The notes beneath the pieces were generated by a model. That model was given only the letters and a program-made list of their open reading frames with translations. It was not told the origin of the DNA and made no database searches. Positions 22,447 to 33,564 of a stretch of DNA of 64,000 bases are shown piece by piece. A program made the position numbers and the translations under genes. The stretch is from the NCBI GenBank assembly GCA_030041005.1, contig JASHOR010000041.1, positions 62,001 to 126,000 of the forward strand. Direction: 5' to 3'. Position 1 is the first letter of the stretch; each line of letters begins with the position of its first letter. Origin of the DNA: Xanthobacteraceae bacterium (GTDB lineage Bacteria > Pseudomonadota > Alphaproteobacteria > Rhizobiales > Xanthobacteraceae).

Positions 22447-25400
22447 CTACTCCGCGGGCGCCGGCGGAGCCCCGAACAGGCCGGGGAACAGGCGCGTGCG
22501 CTGGCGCAGCGTCCACTCGCCGAGCCGGTCGAGGTAGAGATAGACCACGGGCGTGGTGTAGAGCGTCAGCAACTGGCTGATCAGCAGTCCGCCGATGATC
22601 GAAATGCCCAGCGGCCGGCGGATTTCCCCGCCATTGCCGAAGCTGACCGCCAGCGGCACCGCGCCGAGGATCGCCGCGGACGTCGTCATCATGATCGGGC
22701 GGAAGCGCACCACGCAGGCCCTCACGCAGGACTCCACGATCGCATCGTAGGATGTCAGGTGTTGCGATCGTTTCGCGTTGAGCGCGAAGTCGATCATGAT
22801 GATCGCGTTCTTTTTCACGATGCCGATGAGCAAGATCACGCCGATGGTTCCGATAATGTCGAATTGCGTGTGGAACAGCATCAAGGCAAGGAACGCGCCG
22901 ACGCCGGCCGACGGCAGGGTGGACAATATGGTGATCGGGTGGATGTAGCTTTCGTAGAGCACGCCGAGCACGATGTAGACGGCGGCGATCGCGGCCAGCA
23001 CCAGGATCAGTTCGTTGTGCAGCGATTGGGCGAACAACTGCGCGGTGCCGGCAAGGGTGCCGTGAATGGACGCCGGCATGTGCAGGTCGTTTACGGCCTG
23101 GTTGATGGCCTCCGTGGCCTCGCCGAGCGTCGCGCCGGGCTGCAGATTGAACGAAATGGTCGAGGCGACGAACAATCCCTGGTGATTGACCGACAGCGGC
23201 GTATGTCCCGGCCCGTAGTGGGCGACGGCGGAGAGCGGGATCATGGTCTCCTGCGCGGTGCTGACCGCTGCGCCGGATGATGTGGCGCCCTTGCCGGTAT
23301 TGGCCAGCTCGTTGATCGCGGCATTGCGCGCCGAATTATTGTTGGCGTTTGCCGCGGCTGCGGCTGCGGCCGTCGAAGCGCTGCTGCTGGATGCCGCAAG
23401 CGGCGCGGTTACGGTCCCCGCGGGCAGATTCGATGTCTGCGTGCCGGAGGCGCCGCCGCCGGAGGTCGAAATGTAAATGTCGTTGAGCGACTGCGGATTT
23501 TCGGTGTAGCGCGGGTCGATTTCCATGACCACGTGATACTGGTTGATCGCGCTGTAGATGACCGAAACCTGGCGTTGGCCGAAGGCGTCGTAGAGGGTGT
23601 TGTCGATCTGTGCCGGCGTTATGCCGAGCCGCGCGGCGGTGTCGCGGTCGATGACGATATTGGTCTCCAGGCCTTTTTCCTGTTGGTCAGAATTCACGTC
23701 GGCAAGGAACGGACTGCGCTCCAGCGCCTGCACCAGCTTCGGCGTCCACGCGTTGAGTTCATCGACGCTGTCGGATTGCAGCGTGTACTGATATGCCGCG
23801 TTGCTCTGGCGCCCGCCGGCGCGGATATCCTGCACCGGGATCAGGAACAGCCGGCCGCCCGGGACCCGCGCCAGCTTCGGCCGCAACCGCGCAATCACCT
23901 GATCGATCGACGGGCGCTCGGAAATCGGCTTGAGCGACACGAACACCCGGCCGGTATTGATCTGGCCGAAACCACCGCCGCTGCCGACCCCGGTATAGCC
24001 GACGACGTGGTCGACCGCCGGATCGGCCTGCACGATCGCGATCATCTGCCGCAGCTTCTGCGACATGGCCTGAAAGGAGACGCTCTGGTCGGCCTGCAGC
24101 GCTCCGATCAGCCGGCCGGTATCCTCTTCGGGGAAATAGCCTTTGGGTATCAGATAGATCAGCAACCCGTTGAGAGCGATCGCAAAGACGAAAACGGCGA
24201 GAATGAGCCTGCTGTGGTGAAGCGCCCAGCGCAGCGAGCGCTCGTAGATGTGCTGCACGCGCTCGAACAGCCTGCTGCGGCGCGGCGGCTCGCCGGCGGC
24301 GCGCTCGCGCAGGAACAGCGACGACATCATCGGCGTGGTGGTCAGCGAGACCGCCAGCGAAATCAGGATGGCGAGCGAGAGCGTGAGCGTAAACTCGCGA
24401 AACAGCCGACCGAGGATGCCGCCGAGCAGCAGGATGGGGGTAAAGACCGCAACCAGCGACAGGCTGATCGACAGCACGGTGAAACCCACTTCGCGAGCGC
24501 CGCGCAGTGCCGCCTCCATGCGCGACATGCCTTCGTCGATATGGCGCGAGATGTTTTCCAGGACGACAATGGCGTCGTCCACGACGAAGCCGGTGGCAAT
24601 CGTCAGCGCCATGAGCGAGAGAATGTCGAGGCTGTAGCTCAGTAGATACATGGCGCCGAAAGTGCCGAGCAGCGAAACCGGCACCGCGACGCTGGGGATG
24701 ATCGTGGCGCGAATGTCGCCGAGAAACAGAAACACGACCATCGTCACCAGGATGACGGCGATGACAAGCGTCAATTCGGTGTCGTGCAGCGAGGCGCGTA
24801 TGGTCGTGCTGCGGTCAATCGCGATCGACACGTGCATGTCGGCCGGCAGCGCGGCCTCCAGGTGCGGCAATTCCGCCTTCACGCCGTCGATGGTGTCGAT
24901 GATGTTGCCGCCGGGCTGCCGGAACAGAATGACCAGGACCGAGGGCTGTCCGTTCGACAGGCCGAGATTGCGCACGTCCTCGACCGAGTCGTACACCGAT
25001 GCCACGTCGCCGAGCGTGACCGCCGCGCCGTTGCGGTAGGCGATAACGAGCGGAATGTAGTCCGCCGCCTGGGTCGCCTGGTCGTTGGTGTAGATCTGAT
25101 AGCGCTGGTCGCCATCGTCGATCGTGCCTTTCGGACTGTTGGCGTTGGCGGAGGCGAGCGCGGCGCGCACGTCCTCCAGGCCGATGCCGTATTTGAACAG
25201 AGCCTGCGGATTGAGTTCCGCGCGAACCGCGGGCAGCGCCGAGCCGCCGATAATGACCTGGCCGATGCCATCGAGCTGCGACAGCCGCTGCGCCAGCACG
25301 TTGCTGGCGGCGTCGTAGATCTGGCCCTGCGTCAGGGTTTTCGAGGTGAGCGCGAGGATCAGGATCGGCGCGTCGGCCGGGTTGACCTTGCGATAGGTCG

Positions 25401-25779
25401 GGTTGGTTTTCAGCGCGGCCGGCAGGTCGGCGCGCGCGGCGTTGATCGCCGCCTGCACGTCGCGCGCGGCGCCGTTGATGTCGCGATCGAGGGCGAACTG
25501 CAGCGTGATGCGGGTCTGCCCGATGCCGCTCTGCGAGGTCATTTCGGTGACGTCGGCGATCTGGCCGAGGTGGCGCTCGAGCGGCTCGGCGACGCTGGTG
25601 GCTACCGTTTCCGGACTGGCGCCGGGAAGCTGGGCGCTGACCGAGATGGTGGGGAAATCGACCTGCGGCAGCGGCGCCACCGGCAGTTTGGAAAATCCCA
25701 GAATGCCCGCGCAGGCGATCCCGAGCGTCAGCAGCGTGGTCGCCACCGGACGCGAGATGAATGGCGCCGAGATGTTCAT
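22447..25779 (-). CDS. mdtC: RND multidrug efflux permease, MdtC-like, with an Ala/Ser-rich insert
   Basis: 1110 residues, an HAE1-type proton/drug antiporter of the inner membrane. The start [17 protein letters not shown], twelve helices and the paired transmembrane aspartates in [14 protein letters not shown] are present. Residues about 770-838 carry an unusual Ala/Ser/Asn-rich stretch between STSGGG and [12 protein letters not shown], exactly where the sister protein has only about a dozen residues. The start codon overlaps the stop of the upstream permease gene (ATGA), so the two are translationally coupled, as expected for a heteromeric MdtB2C-type trimer. Confidence 0.93.
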   Translation of the reverse strand: MNISAPFISRPVATTLLTLGIACAGILGFSKLPVAPLPQVDFPTISVSAQLPGASPETVATSVAEPLERHLGQIADVTEMTSQSGIGQTRITLQFALDRDINGAARDVQAAINAARADLPAALKTNPTYRKVNPADAPILILALTSKTLTQGQIYDAASNVLAQRLSQLDGIGQVIIGGSALPAVRAELNPQALFKYGIGLEDVRAALASANANSPKGTIDDGDQRYQIYTNDQATQAADYIPLVIAYRNGAAVTLGDVASVYDSVEDVRNLGLSNGQPSVLVILFRQPGGNIIDTIDGVKAELPHLEAALPADMHVSIAIDRSTTIRASLHDTELTLVIAVILVTMVVFLFLGDIRATIIPSVAVPVSLLGTFGAMYLLSYSLDILSLMALTIATGFVVDDAIVVLENISRHIDEGMSRMEAALRGAREVGFTVLSISLSLVAVFTPILLLGGILGRLFREFTLTLSLAILISLAVSLTTTPMMSSLFLRERAAGEPPRRSRLFERVQHIYERSLRWALHHSRLILAVFVFAIALNGLLIYLIPKGYFPEEDTGRLIGALQADQSVSFQAMSQKLRQMIAIVQADPAVDHVVGYTGVGSGGGFGQINTGRVFVSLKPISERPSIDQVIARLRPKLARVPGGRLFLIPVQDIRAGGRQSNAAYQYTLQSDSVDELNAWTPKLVQALERSPFLADVNSDQQEKGLETNIVIDRDTAARLGITPAQIDNTLYDAFGQRQVSVIYSAINQYHVVMEIDPRYTENPQSLNDIYISTSGGGASGTQTSNLPAGTVTAPLAASSSSASTAAAAAAANANNNSARNAAINELANTGKGATSSGAAVSTAQETMIPLSAVAHYGPGHTPLSVNHQGLFVASTISFNLQPGATLGEATEAINQAVNDLHMPASIHGTLAGTAQLFAQSLHNELILVLAAIAAVYIVLGVLYESYIHPITILSTLPSAGVGAFLALMLFHTQFDIIGTIGVILLIGIVKKNAIIMIDFALNAKRSQHLTSYDAIVESCVRACVVRFRPIMMTTSAAILGAVPLAVSFGNGGEIRRPLGISIIGGLLISQLLTLYTTPVVYLYLDRLGEWTLRQRTRLFPGLFGAPPAPAE

Positions 25780-28700
25780 TCGGCCGGCTCGCCGCGGGCC
25801 AAACGGTTGGCCGGCGGACGCCCGGTCAGCCGTATCGCCAGCCGATCGAAATACAGATAGATGACCGGCGTGGTGAACAGCGTGAGCATCTGGCTCACGA
25901 TCAAACCGCCGACCAGCGCCACGCCGAGCGGATGGCGAAGCTCGGAGCCGGTGCCGGTGCCGAGCATCAGCGGCAATGCGCCCAGGATCGCCGCCATGGT
26001 CGTCATCATGATCGGACGGAAGCGCAGCAGGCTCGCCCGGTGGATCGCTTCGCGCGGCGAAAGGCCGTCCACGCGCTGGGCCTCAAGCGCGAAATCGACC
26101 ATCATGATGCCGTTCTTCTTGACGATGCCGATCAGCAGAATGATGCCGATGATCGAAATCACGTCGAGGTCATAGCCGAGCAGCATCAGCGACAGCAGCG
26201 CGCCGACGCCGGCCGACGGCAGCGTCGACAGGATCGTGATCGGGTGAACGAAGCTCTCGTAGAGGACGCCGAGCACGATGTACATGGCCAGGATGGCGGC
26301 GATGAACAGAAAGACCTCGTTGCTCAGCGACGACTGAAACGCGGCCGCGGTTCCCTGAAAGGCGGTGATGAAGCTATCCGGCAGGCCGAGCGACGTCTCC
26401 GCCTGCCGGATGGCGTTGATCGCGGCATCGATCGAGTAGCCGGGAGCGGTGTTGAAGGAGATGGTCGTGGCCGGGAACTGGCCGTAATGCGTGATCACCA
26501 GCGGGCCGGTCCTTTTCTCGATATGGGTAATGGCGGACAGCGGCACCTGGCCGTTGGTGGTCGACGACGAGGACGGCAGATAGATGCTCGACAGCCCGCT
26601 GAGCGACTGTTGCAGCGTCGGATCGAGTTCGAGGATGACGCGGTACTGGTTCGACTGGGTGTAGATCGTCGATACGATGCGCTGTCCGAAGGAGTCGTAA
26701 AGCGCGTTATCGACGGTCGCCGGCGTTATGCCAAAGCGGCTGGCTGTGGCACGGTCGATGACGATATCGACGGTCAGGCCCTGCTGCTGCAGATCGCTTG
26801 AAACGTCGGTGAGCTGCGGCGACTGATTGAGGCGCTGAACCAGCTTCGGCACCCAGGTGTTGAACTCGCTCGAATTGGCGTCCTCCAGAACGAAATTGTA
26901 GGGGGCGCGATTGATCGTCGAGTCGATGGTCAGGTCCTGCACCGGCTGCATGTAGAGCGTAATGCCGCTTACGCCGGCGACTTCGCGCTGCAGGCGCTGG
27001 ATGATCTGGCTGGCGTTGAGGCTGCGCTCGTCGGACGGCTTGAGCGTGATCAGGAAACGGCCGGTGTTGAGCGTCTGATTGGTGCCGTCGACGCCGATAT
27101 ACGAACTCAGATTGACGACGTCCGGATCCTTGAGCACCGCCTCCGCGAGCCGGTTCTGCAGCTCGGCCATCCGCTGATAGGACACGCTCTGCGAGGCTTG
27201 GGTGATCGCCTGGATGAGGCCGGTGTCCTGGACCGGGAAAAATCCCTTGGGAATCTCGTAGTAGAGAAAGATGGTCAGAAACAGCGTGAGCACGGCGACC
27301 AGGAGCGTCAACGGCTGCCGGTCCAGCACCCAGTTGAGCGCGCGGCCGTAACCGCCGATCATCGCCTCGACAATCCGCTCGGCGCGCAGGTCGAAGGCGC
27401 TGCGTTGAGCATCCGAGTAGTGGCGGATCAGTCGGGCGCACATCATCGGCACCAGCGTCAGCGATACGATGGCGGAAATGACGATGGTGACCGCAAGCGT
27501 GATGGCGAATTCGTGAAACAGCCGTCCGACCACGTCGCCCATGAACAACAGCGGAATCAGCACGGCGATGAGCGAGATCGTCAGCGAGATGATGGTAAAG
27601 CCGATCTGCTCGGAACCGCGCAGCGCCGCCTGCAGCGGATTCATGCCGCCTTCGACATAGCGGGCGATATTCTCGATCATGACGATGGCGTCGTCGACCA
27701 CGAACCCGGTGGCGATGGTCAGCGCCATCAACGACAGGTTGTCGAGCGAGAAACCGAGCAGATACATCGCCCCGAACGTGCCGACCAGAGACAGCGGTAC
27801 CGACAGGCTGGGGATGATCGTGCCCGGCAGCGTGCGCAGGAACAGGAAGATCACAATCACGACCAGCACGACGGCCAGCGACAGCTCGAATTCCACGTCC
27901 GCGACCGACGCGCGGATCGTGACGGTGCGATCGCTCATCACCGTGAGGTCGACCGCGGCCGGAAGCGAGGATTTGAGTTGCGGCAAGAGGGCCTGGATGC
28001 GATCGACCACCTGGATGATGTTGGCGCCCGGCTGCCGCTGCACCGAAAGGACGATGGCCGGCGTGGTGTTGGCCCAGGCGCCGAGCTTGGTGTTCTCCGG
28101 ACCGCTGATGATGCTGGCGACATCGGAAAGCCGGACCGGCCCGCCGTCGCGATAGGCGATGATCAGATTGCGGTATTGATCGGCGCTGCCGAGCTGATCG
28201 TTGGCGTTGATCGTCGAGGCCTGGGCGGTGCCGTCGAAATTGCCCTTTGGCGTATTGACGTTCAGGTTGCCGATCGTCGTTCGTACGTCGTCGATGTTGA
28301 GCCCATAGGCCGCGAGCGATTCCGGATTGAGCTGAATGCGCACCGCCGGACGTTCGCCGCCGCTGACCGTGACCAGGCCGACGCCGTTCAATTGCGAGAT
28401 TTTCTGCGCGAGGTTGGTCTCGCTGAAATCCTCCAATTGGGTCAACGGCAGCGTTTTCGATGTGACCGCGATGGTCAGGATCGGCGCGTCTGCGGGATTG
28501 ACCTTGGCATAGACCGGCGGTGTCGGCAGGTCGCTCGGCAACAGGTTGCCCGCGGCGTTGATCGCGGCCTGAACCTCCTGCTCCGCGACATCGAGGCTCA
28601 GGTCGAGACTGAATTGCAGCGTGATCACCGAGGCTCCGCCGGAGCTCGCCGAGGTCATCTGGTTCAATCCCGGCATCTGCCCGAACTGCCGCTCGAGCGG

Positions 28701-28895
28701 CGCGGTGACCGACGACGTCATCACCTCCGGACTGGCGCCGGGATAAAGGGTCTGCACCTGGATCGTCGGATAATCGACCTCGGGCAGGGTCGACAGCGGC
28801 AGGAACGTGTAGGCGATCATGCCGGAGAGCATGATCGCCACCATCAGGAGCGTGGTAGCGACCGGACGCAGGATGAAAGGTTCAGAGACGTTCAT
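25776..28895 (-). CDS. mdtB: RND multidrug efflux permease, MdtB-like
   Basis: 1039 residues, the size of E. coli MdtB. It starts [20 protein letters not shown] and carries the transmembrane Asp pair in [17 protein letters not shown]. The porter-loop segment [15 protein letters not shown] has normal length. It begins 51 bp after the membrane-fusion gene and overlaps its sister by 4 bp, so three genes form one operon in the order fusion protein, MdtB-like, MdtC-like. The expected role is export of bile-salt-like, novobiocin-like or aromatic compounds; the substrate is not predictable. Confidence 0.93.
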   Translation of the reverse strand: MNVSEPFILRPVATTLLMVAIMLSGMIAYTFLPLSTLPEVDYPTIQVQTLYPGASPEVMTSSVTAPLERQFGQMPGLNQMTSASSGGASVITLQFSLDLSLDVAEQEVQAAINAAGNLLPSDLPTPPVYAKVNPADAPILTIAVTSKTLPLTQLEDFSETNLAQKISQLNGVGLVTVSGGERPAVRIQLNPESLAAYGLNIDDVRTTIGNLNVNTPKGNFDGTAQASTINANDQLGSADQYRNLIIAYRDGGPVRLSDVASIISGPENTKLGAWANTTPAIVLSVQRQPGANIIQVVDRIQALLPQLKSSLPAAVDLTVMSDRTVTIRASVADVEFELSLAVVLVVIVIFLFLRTLPGTIIPSLSVPLSLVGTFGAMYLLGFSLDNLSLMALTIATGFVVDDAIVMIENIARYVEGGMNPLQAALRGSEQIGFTIISLTISLIAVLIPLLFMGDVVGRLFHEFAITLAVTIVISAIVSLTLVPMMCARLIRHYSDAQRSAFDLRAERIVEAMIGGYGRALNWVLDRQPLTLLVAVLTLFLTIFLYYEIPKGFFPVQDTGLIQAITQASQSVSYQRMAELQNRLAEAVLKDPDVVNLSSYIGVDGTNQTLNTGRFLITLKPSDERSLNASQIIQRLQREVAGVSGITLYMQPVQDLTIDSTINRAPYNFVLEDANSSEFNTWVPKLVQRLNQSPQLTDVSSDLQQQGLTVDIVIDRATASRFGITPATVDNALYDSFGQRIVSTIYTQSNQYRVILELDPTLQQSLSGLSSIYLPSSSSTTNGQVPLSAITHIEKRTGPLVITHYGQFPATTISFNTAPGYSIDAAINAIRQAETSLGLPDSFITAFQGTAAAFQSSLSNEVFLFIAAILAMYIVLGVLYESFVHPITILSTLPSAGVGALLSLMLLGYDLDVISIIGIILLIGIVKKNGIMMVDFALEAQRVDGLSPREAIHRASLLRFRPIMMTTMAAILGALPLMLGTGTGSELRHPLGVALVGGLIVSQMLTLFTTPVIYLYFDRLAIRLTGRPPANRLARGEPAE

Positions 28896-28946
28896 CTCAT
28901 CGCTTCGTGGCTGCTTCAGCGCCAGCGCGCTTGCCGCGATCGGCGC

Positions 28947-30323
28947 TTACTGATCAGCGGGGGCGCCCTGCTGCTGTGATCGACTGCCCTTGCCCCTGTG
29001 GCTGCCGCGTCCAGCCGCCCGGCCGCCCGCTTGCGGACCGCCGGCCGGCGCCGCGACCGGTTTGCCGTCGATCGAGGACACGCGCACGGGAAGTCCATCG
29101 CGCAGCCGGTCCGCGCCGTCGGTCACCACGTGATCGCCGGCCGCAAGTCCGGAATCGATGGTCGTCATGCTGACGTTTCCGGCGGCGACATAGGTCGGGC
29201 CGACGCTGACCTGCCGCACCGAGACGGTATCGTTGGCACTGACCAGATAAACGTAGGTGCCCATGGCGCCGCCCGGGGTGGCGCCCGGCGCGCCGCGTTG
29301 GATGGCGGCGGTGGGTACGGTCACCGCGTTCTGCAGCGTCTTCACCAGGAGCTCGGCGTTGACGAACTGATTGGGAAACAGCGCGTTGTCGGCGTTGTCG
29401 AACTGCGCACGCACATTTACGGTGCCGGTGGTGGTGTTGATTTGACTATCGACCGCCGATACGGCGCCGACGGCGAGCTGCTTGACGTTCGCCCGGTCGA
29501 ACACCGTCACCTGCAGTTTGGTGCCGGCATTCACTTGCGGCATGATCGCCGGCAGGTCGTCCTCGGGAATCGCGAAGATCACGGTGATCGGCTGCAACTC
29601 GGTCACCACGGCGAGGCCGGTGGTGCTGTTGGACTGAACGTAATTTCCCGCGTCCACCAGGCGCAGCCCGATGCGGCCGGTGATCGGGGAAACGATGTGG
29701 CAATAGGCGATGTTCAGCGTCTGCGAGTCGATCAGCGCCTGATCCTGCTTCACCGTGCCCTGGTATTGCTGAACGATGAAAACCTGGTCGTCCGCCTGCT
29801 GTTTGGCGATCGAGTTCTGCGCCGCCAGTGTCTGATAGCGCTTGAGGTCCATTTGCGCCTGGCTGAGCAGACCTTGATCGTGCGCGAGCTGTCCTTCGTA
29901 CTGGGCCTTCAAGGCTATGTAGGGCCGGTCGTCGATCTGCACCAGCAATTGACCCTTTTGCACCATCTGCCCTTCGGTGAAGGGAACTTGAGTGATGTAC
30001 CCGCTGATCTGAGATTGCACGGTCACCGTGGCGATCGGCGTCACTGTGCCGAGAGCGTTGACCAGCACGGGGACGTTGTTCAGGGTCGCGGTGGCAGCGC
30101 CGACCGATTGGGCGCCGCTCGACACGAAGCGTCCGGTGGGGGCTTTCGGGCCCACCAGCCAGCGTTCGATCTGATAGGCGCCGGCGGCGATCAAAAGAAC
30201 CACGATCAGCCCGACGACGATGCGCCTTCCTGTAGACCTGCGGACCTTGACCGCCGGTTCGGGTGCGGTTCGGCGCAGGTCGGGAGCTACCTGGTCGTCC
30301 GCGGGGCGCGTTCGCTCGTCCAT
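28947..30323 (-). CDS. mdtA: RND pump membrane-fusion (adaptor) protein, MdtA-like
   Basis: 458 residues. A single N-terminal anchor helix (RRIVVGLIVVLLIAAGAYQI) precedes a barrel-sandwich domain (VTVQSQISGYITQVPFTEGQ), an alpha-hairpin (QAQMDLKRYQTLAAQNSIAK), the second half of the lipoyl-like domain (IVSPITGRIGLRLVDAGNYV) and a beta-barrel. The tail is Gly/Arg/Gln-rich. About 280 bp separates it from the outer-membrane factor gene upstream, leaving room for its own promoter. Confidence 0.92.
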   Translation of the reverse strand: MDERTRPADDQVAPDLRRTAPEPAVKVRRSTGRRIVVGLIVVLLIAAGAYQIERWLVGPKAPTGRFVSSGAQSVGAATATLNNVPVLVNALGTVTPIATVTVQSQISGYITQVPFTEGQMVQKGQLLVQIDDRPYIALKAQYEGQLAHDQGLLSQAQMDLKRYQTLAAQNSIAKQQADDQVFIVQQYQGTVKQDQALIDSQTLNIAYCHIVSPITGRIGLRLVDAGNYVQSNSTTGLAVVTELQPITVIFAIPEDDLPAIMPQVNAGTKLQVTVFDRANVKQLAVGAVSAVDSQINTTTGTVNVRAQFDNADNALFPNQFVNAELLVKTLQNAVTVPTAAIQRGAPGATPGGAMGTYVYLVSANDTVSVRQVSVGPTYVAAGNVSMTTIDSGLAAGDHVVTDGADRLRDGLPVRVSSIDGKPVAAPAGGPQAGGRAAGRGSHRGKGSRSQQQGAPADQ

Positions 30324-30603
30324 GCTGCGCGTTCGTTCATCCAGAGGCGTCGAGAAACCTCATACAGAGGCGGTCAAGCATGTTGCAGTTATAATGTGAG
30401 CCGGCGCGCTTGGCCTCATGAATATTTGCTAATGATTCCCAATCTGCAGCCCCGGCGCTTCGAGGCGGACGGCGCAATGCAACGGGCGGCCGGCAAATCA
30501 TCGCATTCCAGACCTTATCTAGTCTCATTGGAATCGCGCAATAAATCAATGGGTTGGCACAAATTAATTGGGAGCGACCAGCGACAGCGCTGCGCCGGCT
30601 CCC

Positions 30604-32169
30604 TCATCTTATCGGTAGTTGCGGCAATATTGAGAACGAACGCTGCAGCTCCTTCTGGGTGGGAAGAAGAGTGCTGTCCCAGCCGCCGCCGAGATCCTCG
30701 ATCAGCGTGACGCTGGCGAGGAAGAGGTCCTGCCGAATGGTCAGCGCGGTTTCTTCGTCGGCCAGCAGAGTGATTTCCGCCGTCACGACGGTCGTGAACG
30801 CGACCGTGCCGGCCTGAAATTGGTTCAGGTAGACGTTTACGGCCGTGCGCGCGTTCACGACCGCCTTTTGCTGGGCCGCAAGCTCGCTGGTCATCAGACG
30901 GATATCAGCAAGCTCATCCTCGATTCCCTGAAACGCCGTGAGCACGGTCTGACGGTAATTGGCGACGCTCTGCCAATAGGCGGCGCGGGCCGCGTCGACC
31001 TGGGCAGAGGTCAGGCCACCGTTGAACAGCGTTTCCGTGCCTGCGGCGCCGAGCGACCACACCTCGTAGGCGGCATTGAAGGGAAGCGGATTCTTGCCGA
31101 TCCATTCCAGAGTCCCGGAGAGGCTGATATCCGGAAAATAGCCGGCCACGGCGACCCCGATCAGCGCGTTCTGCTCCTGCATCGTCCGTTCGGCTTCCGC
31201 AATATCGGGACGCCGCTCAAGCAGCGTCGAGGGGAGCGCGACCGGAACCTTCGGGATATTGCCGGTCAGGTCGTGCCGCGCGACGGTCAGCTCGGCCGGC
31301 GGCCGGCCGATCAGCGCGGCGATGGCATGCTCGTATTGCGCGCGCGCCGCGTCAGCCGCGAACTCTTGGGCTTCGGCCGTCTCAACGTTGGCCTCGGCGG
31401 TCGCCACGTCGCCGGCGGTTACGGAATAGCCCGCCTTGAATTGGTTCTGTACGATGGTGAGCGTTCGCTTGTACTCGGCGATGGTCCGCTCGAGCAGATC
31501 GTGCAACGAGTCCTCGGCGCGGAGGTCGAAATAGGCGGTGGCGAGCATCGCCTGTTCCGAGAGCTTGGCATAATCGAGATCGGCCTTGCTGGCCTGCGCG
31601 GCGGCGGTATTGCTCTCGATCTGGCGGCGAACCTTGCCCCAGACGTCGAGGTCCCAAGTGCCGGAGAGTTGCGGGACGAAGGTGGTCGTGTAAATGGCGC
31701 CGCCTGCGCCGCCGGCGGCGCCTGCGGTGATGACTTTTGGCCCGGTGCGCGTGCGGGTAAAGGTGTAGCTCCCGGTCAGGACCGGGAAAAGCGACGATTG
31801 CGCCTCCCTGACGACGGCGCGCGCCTGCTCGTAGGCGGCGGCGTCGGCGGCGACGGTCTGGTTGGAAACTTCGACTTGCTTGATCAAAAAATTGAGCTTG
31901 GGATCGCGATAGAGGGCCCACCACTCGCCGCGGCCTGGTCCGTCACTCGGCGTCGCGACCTTCCACCCCTTGAGGGCGGCGCCTTTGAGCTCCTTGAATT
32001 GTGTCGGGACCGGAGCGGCCGGACGCGAGTAGTTGGGGCCGACGGCGCAGGCGGCAAGGCCCAAGGCGCAGATCAGGGCCGAGCATGCGCCTGCGGCCGC
32101 CGCGCGAGAGAACGCCACGCGCCGCACCCGCCAAACGCCACGTAACCCAGCTCCGGCGAACGCAAACAC
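30604..32169 (-). CDS. Outer-membrane efflux lipoprotein, NodT family
   Basis: 521 residues. A signal peptide with lipobox GLAAC (Cys near residue 41) is followed by AVGPNYSRPAAPVP, the standard NodT/OprM start. Two TolC-type repeats follow, with WDLDVWGKVRRQIE, LERRPDIAEAERTM, FPDISLSGTLEW and FNGGLTSAQVDAARAAY. It forms the outer-membrane channel of a tripartite pump, almost certainly the MdtABC-like one encoded just downstream on the same strand. The start at 32169 lacks a strong ribosome site. Confidence 0.92.
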   Translation of the reverse strand: MFAFAGAGLRGVWRVRRVAFSRAAAAGACSALICALGLAACAVGPNYSRPAAPVPTQFKELKGAALKGWKVATPSDGPGRGEWWALYRDPKLNFLIKQVEVSNQTVAADAAAYEQARAVVREAQSSLFPVLTGSYTFTRTRTGPKVITAGAAGGAGGAIYTTTFVPQLSGTWDLDVWGKVRRQIESNTAAAQASKADLDYAKLSEQAMLATAYFDLRAEDSLHDLLERTIAEYKRTLTIVQNQFKAGYSVTAGDVATAEANVETAEAQEFAADAARAQYEHAIAALIGRPPAELTVARHDLTGNIPKVPVALPSTLLERRPDIAEAERTMQEQNALIGVAVAGYFPDISLSGTLEWIGKNPLPFNAAYEVWSLGAAGTETLFNGGLTSAQVDAARAAYWQSVANYRQTVLTAFQGIEDELADIRLMTSELAAQQKAVVNARTAVNVYLNQFQAGTVAFTTVVTAEITLLADEETALTIRQDLFLASVTLIEDLGGGWDSTLLPTQKELQRSFSILPQLPIR

Positions 32170-32523
32170 AGTTGAAAACTCGCGGCAATCGAACCCGAAT
32201 GCAGCCCGTCGCTACGCCCTCGGCGAGGCGTGCCACCGCTGCCTCGCTGGAAGGTCCAGCCGGAAGCGGTCGCACTGCATTCGCCTGCATATCGATGCCG
32301 GGCCCCCCGGCGATCATGTTAACCATAATGATGCTGCCCCACGCATGTCCGAATATCAACAGCGCAGCACCCGCGCCTGGGGATATGCCCTGTTTCCGTA
32401 CAGCATGTGATATTCGGGCGACAGTCCGCGCGACTCGGCGCCCGAGCGCGGCGCGCCGACACGGCGCATGGCCGCCGACCGGACCGCTGACGGCCGGGTG
32501 CGGCGGCCGTGCTTCACGCGCGA
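32170..32523. other. Gene-free spacer with an inverted repeat
   Basis: No supported gene in 354 bp. The only structure is CCGAATATCA at 32349-32358 with its exact complement TGATATTCGG at 32408-32417, 49 nt apart, each preceded by a GCATGT hexamer. It could be an operator or loop upstream of the outer-membrane factor gene. Confidence 0.4.
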
Positions 32524-33537
32524 TCACAACGCGGCGAGCGCCTTGTCGTAATAGGACAGGTCGATGTATTTGCCCGGCGCCGGCGGGGTGCCGCCCCATT
32601 GCTCTTCGATCTCGGCGCGAAGTCTTAGAACGTTCTCGAAGCCCGCCGGATCGAATTTTCCGTCCTTGGCGAAGCCGTCGACCGGATTGGTGACGACGGC
32701 GTAGGACTTGGCGGCAAAGTCGTTAGACAGCTTGAACCGGTCCATCACGAGCGCAATGACGTCGCTCTTATGGCCGGGATTGAACAGCCAGCGATAACCG
32801 CCGATGATCGCTTTGAGGTAGCGCACAAGCACGTCGCCGTTGGCCTGCGCCCATTCCCGCATGACGACAATGCAACCCGATTGATAGGCGCCGACGCCTT
32901 TGGTCGCCGAGCCCATGTCTTTGAGCCCTTCGGCGGCGGCCTTGAAACTCAGCGGCGGATTGATGACCCCGGCCGCGGCATTGGCTTTGTCGGTCAGCAT
33001 GGCCTCAATCCGCTGCGGCGTGCCGCCGACCGCGCGCACCTTGTAATCGCCTTTGTTCAGCCCGGCCCCCTGCAAAGCCTTGTAGAGCAAAAGCGCGAAT
33101 GCCGTGTCGGGCGCGTCGACCACGACGGTCTTGCCGCGCAGGTCGGACAGCGACTTGATCTGCGGCTGCGCGAAAATGCGATTGAAGCCGTTGTCGCCGC
33201 CGCCGACGATGACGGCGTCCTGCTTGCCCAATTCCACCATGGCGACCGCGTTGTCGGCGGCAGTGTGAATGATCTGGGTCTCGCCCTTGGCCAGGCCGTC
33301 GCGCTGGGATTGCGAGTTCGGCGTATAAGCGAGATCCACGGCAAGGTGATATTTGGCGAACAGGCCTGTGTGCTGGGCGGCGAAGATCGACAGGTTGCTG
33401 AAGCCGCGAAACGACACGACCTTGAGCGGGACGGAATTCTGCGCCTGCGTCATGCGCGGATCAGCGGCGATGGCGGCAGCCGTCACGGCGGCTCCGGCGC
33501 TCAGCAGAAGCGTTCGCCGCGTTGATTGGGCATCCAT
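32524..33537 (-). CDS. ABC transporter substrate-binding protein (orphan, Tat-like signal)
   Basis: 337 residues. The N-terminus STRRTLLLSAGAAVTAAAIA has twin arginines followed by a hydrophobic stretch, a Tat- or Sec-type signal. The mature part is NMT1/SsuA-like: VVSFRGFSNLSIFAAQHTGL, FAKYHLAVDLAYTPNS, QIIHTAADNAVAMVE and SLSDLRGKTVVVDAPDTAFA. The start at 33537 is behind AAGGAAC. No permease or ATPase is near. It lies 27 bp downstream of a haloacid dehalogenase gene in one operon, so the ligand may be a halogenated or hydroxylated acid (inference). Confidence 0.88.
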   Translation of the reverse strand: MDAQSTRRTLLLSAGAAVTAAAIAADPRMTQAQNSVPLKVVSFRGFSNLSIFAAQHTGLFAKYHLAVDLAYTPNSQSQRDGLAKGETQIIHTAADNAVAMVELGKQDAVIVGGGDNGFNRIFAQPQIKSLSDLRGKTVVVDAPDTAFALLLYKALQGAGLNKGDYKVRAVGGTPQRIEAMLTDKANAAAGVINPPLSFKAAAEGLKDMGSATKGVGAYQSGCIVVMREWAQANGDVLVRYLKAIIGGYRWLFNPGHKSDVIALVMDRFKLSNDFAAKSYAVVTNPVDGFAKDGKFDPAGFENVLRLRAEIEEQWGGTPPAPGKYIDLSYYDKALAAL

Positions 33538-33564
33538 TGCGGTATGTTCCTTCTCTGGTCAGTG

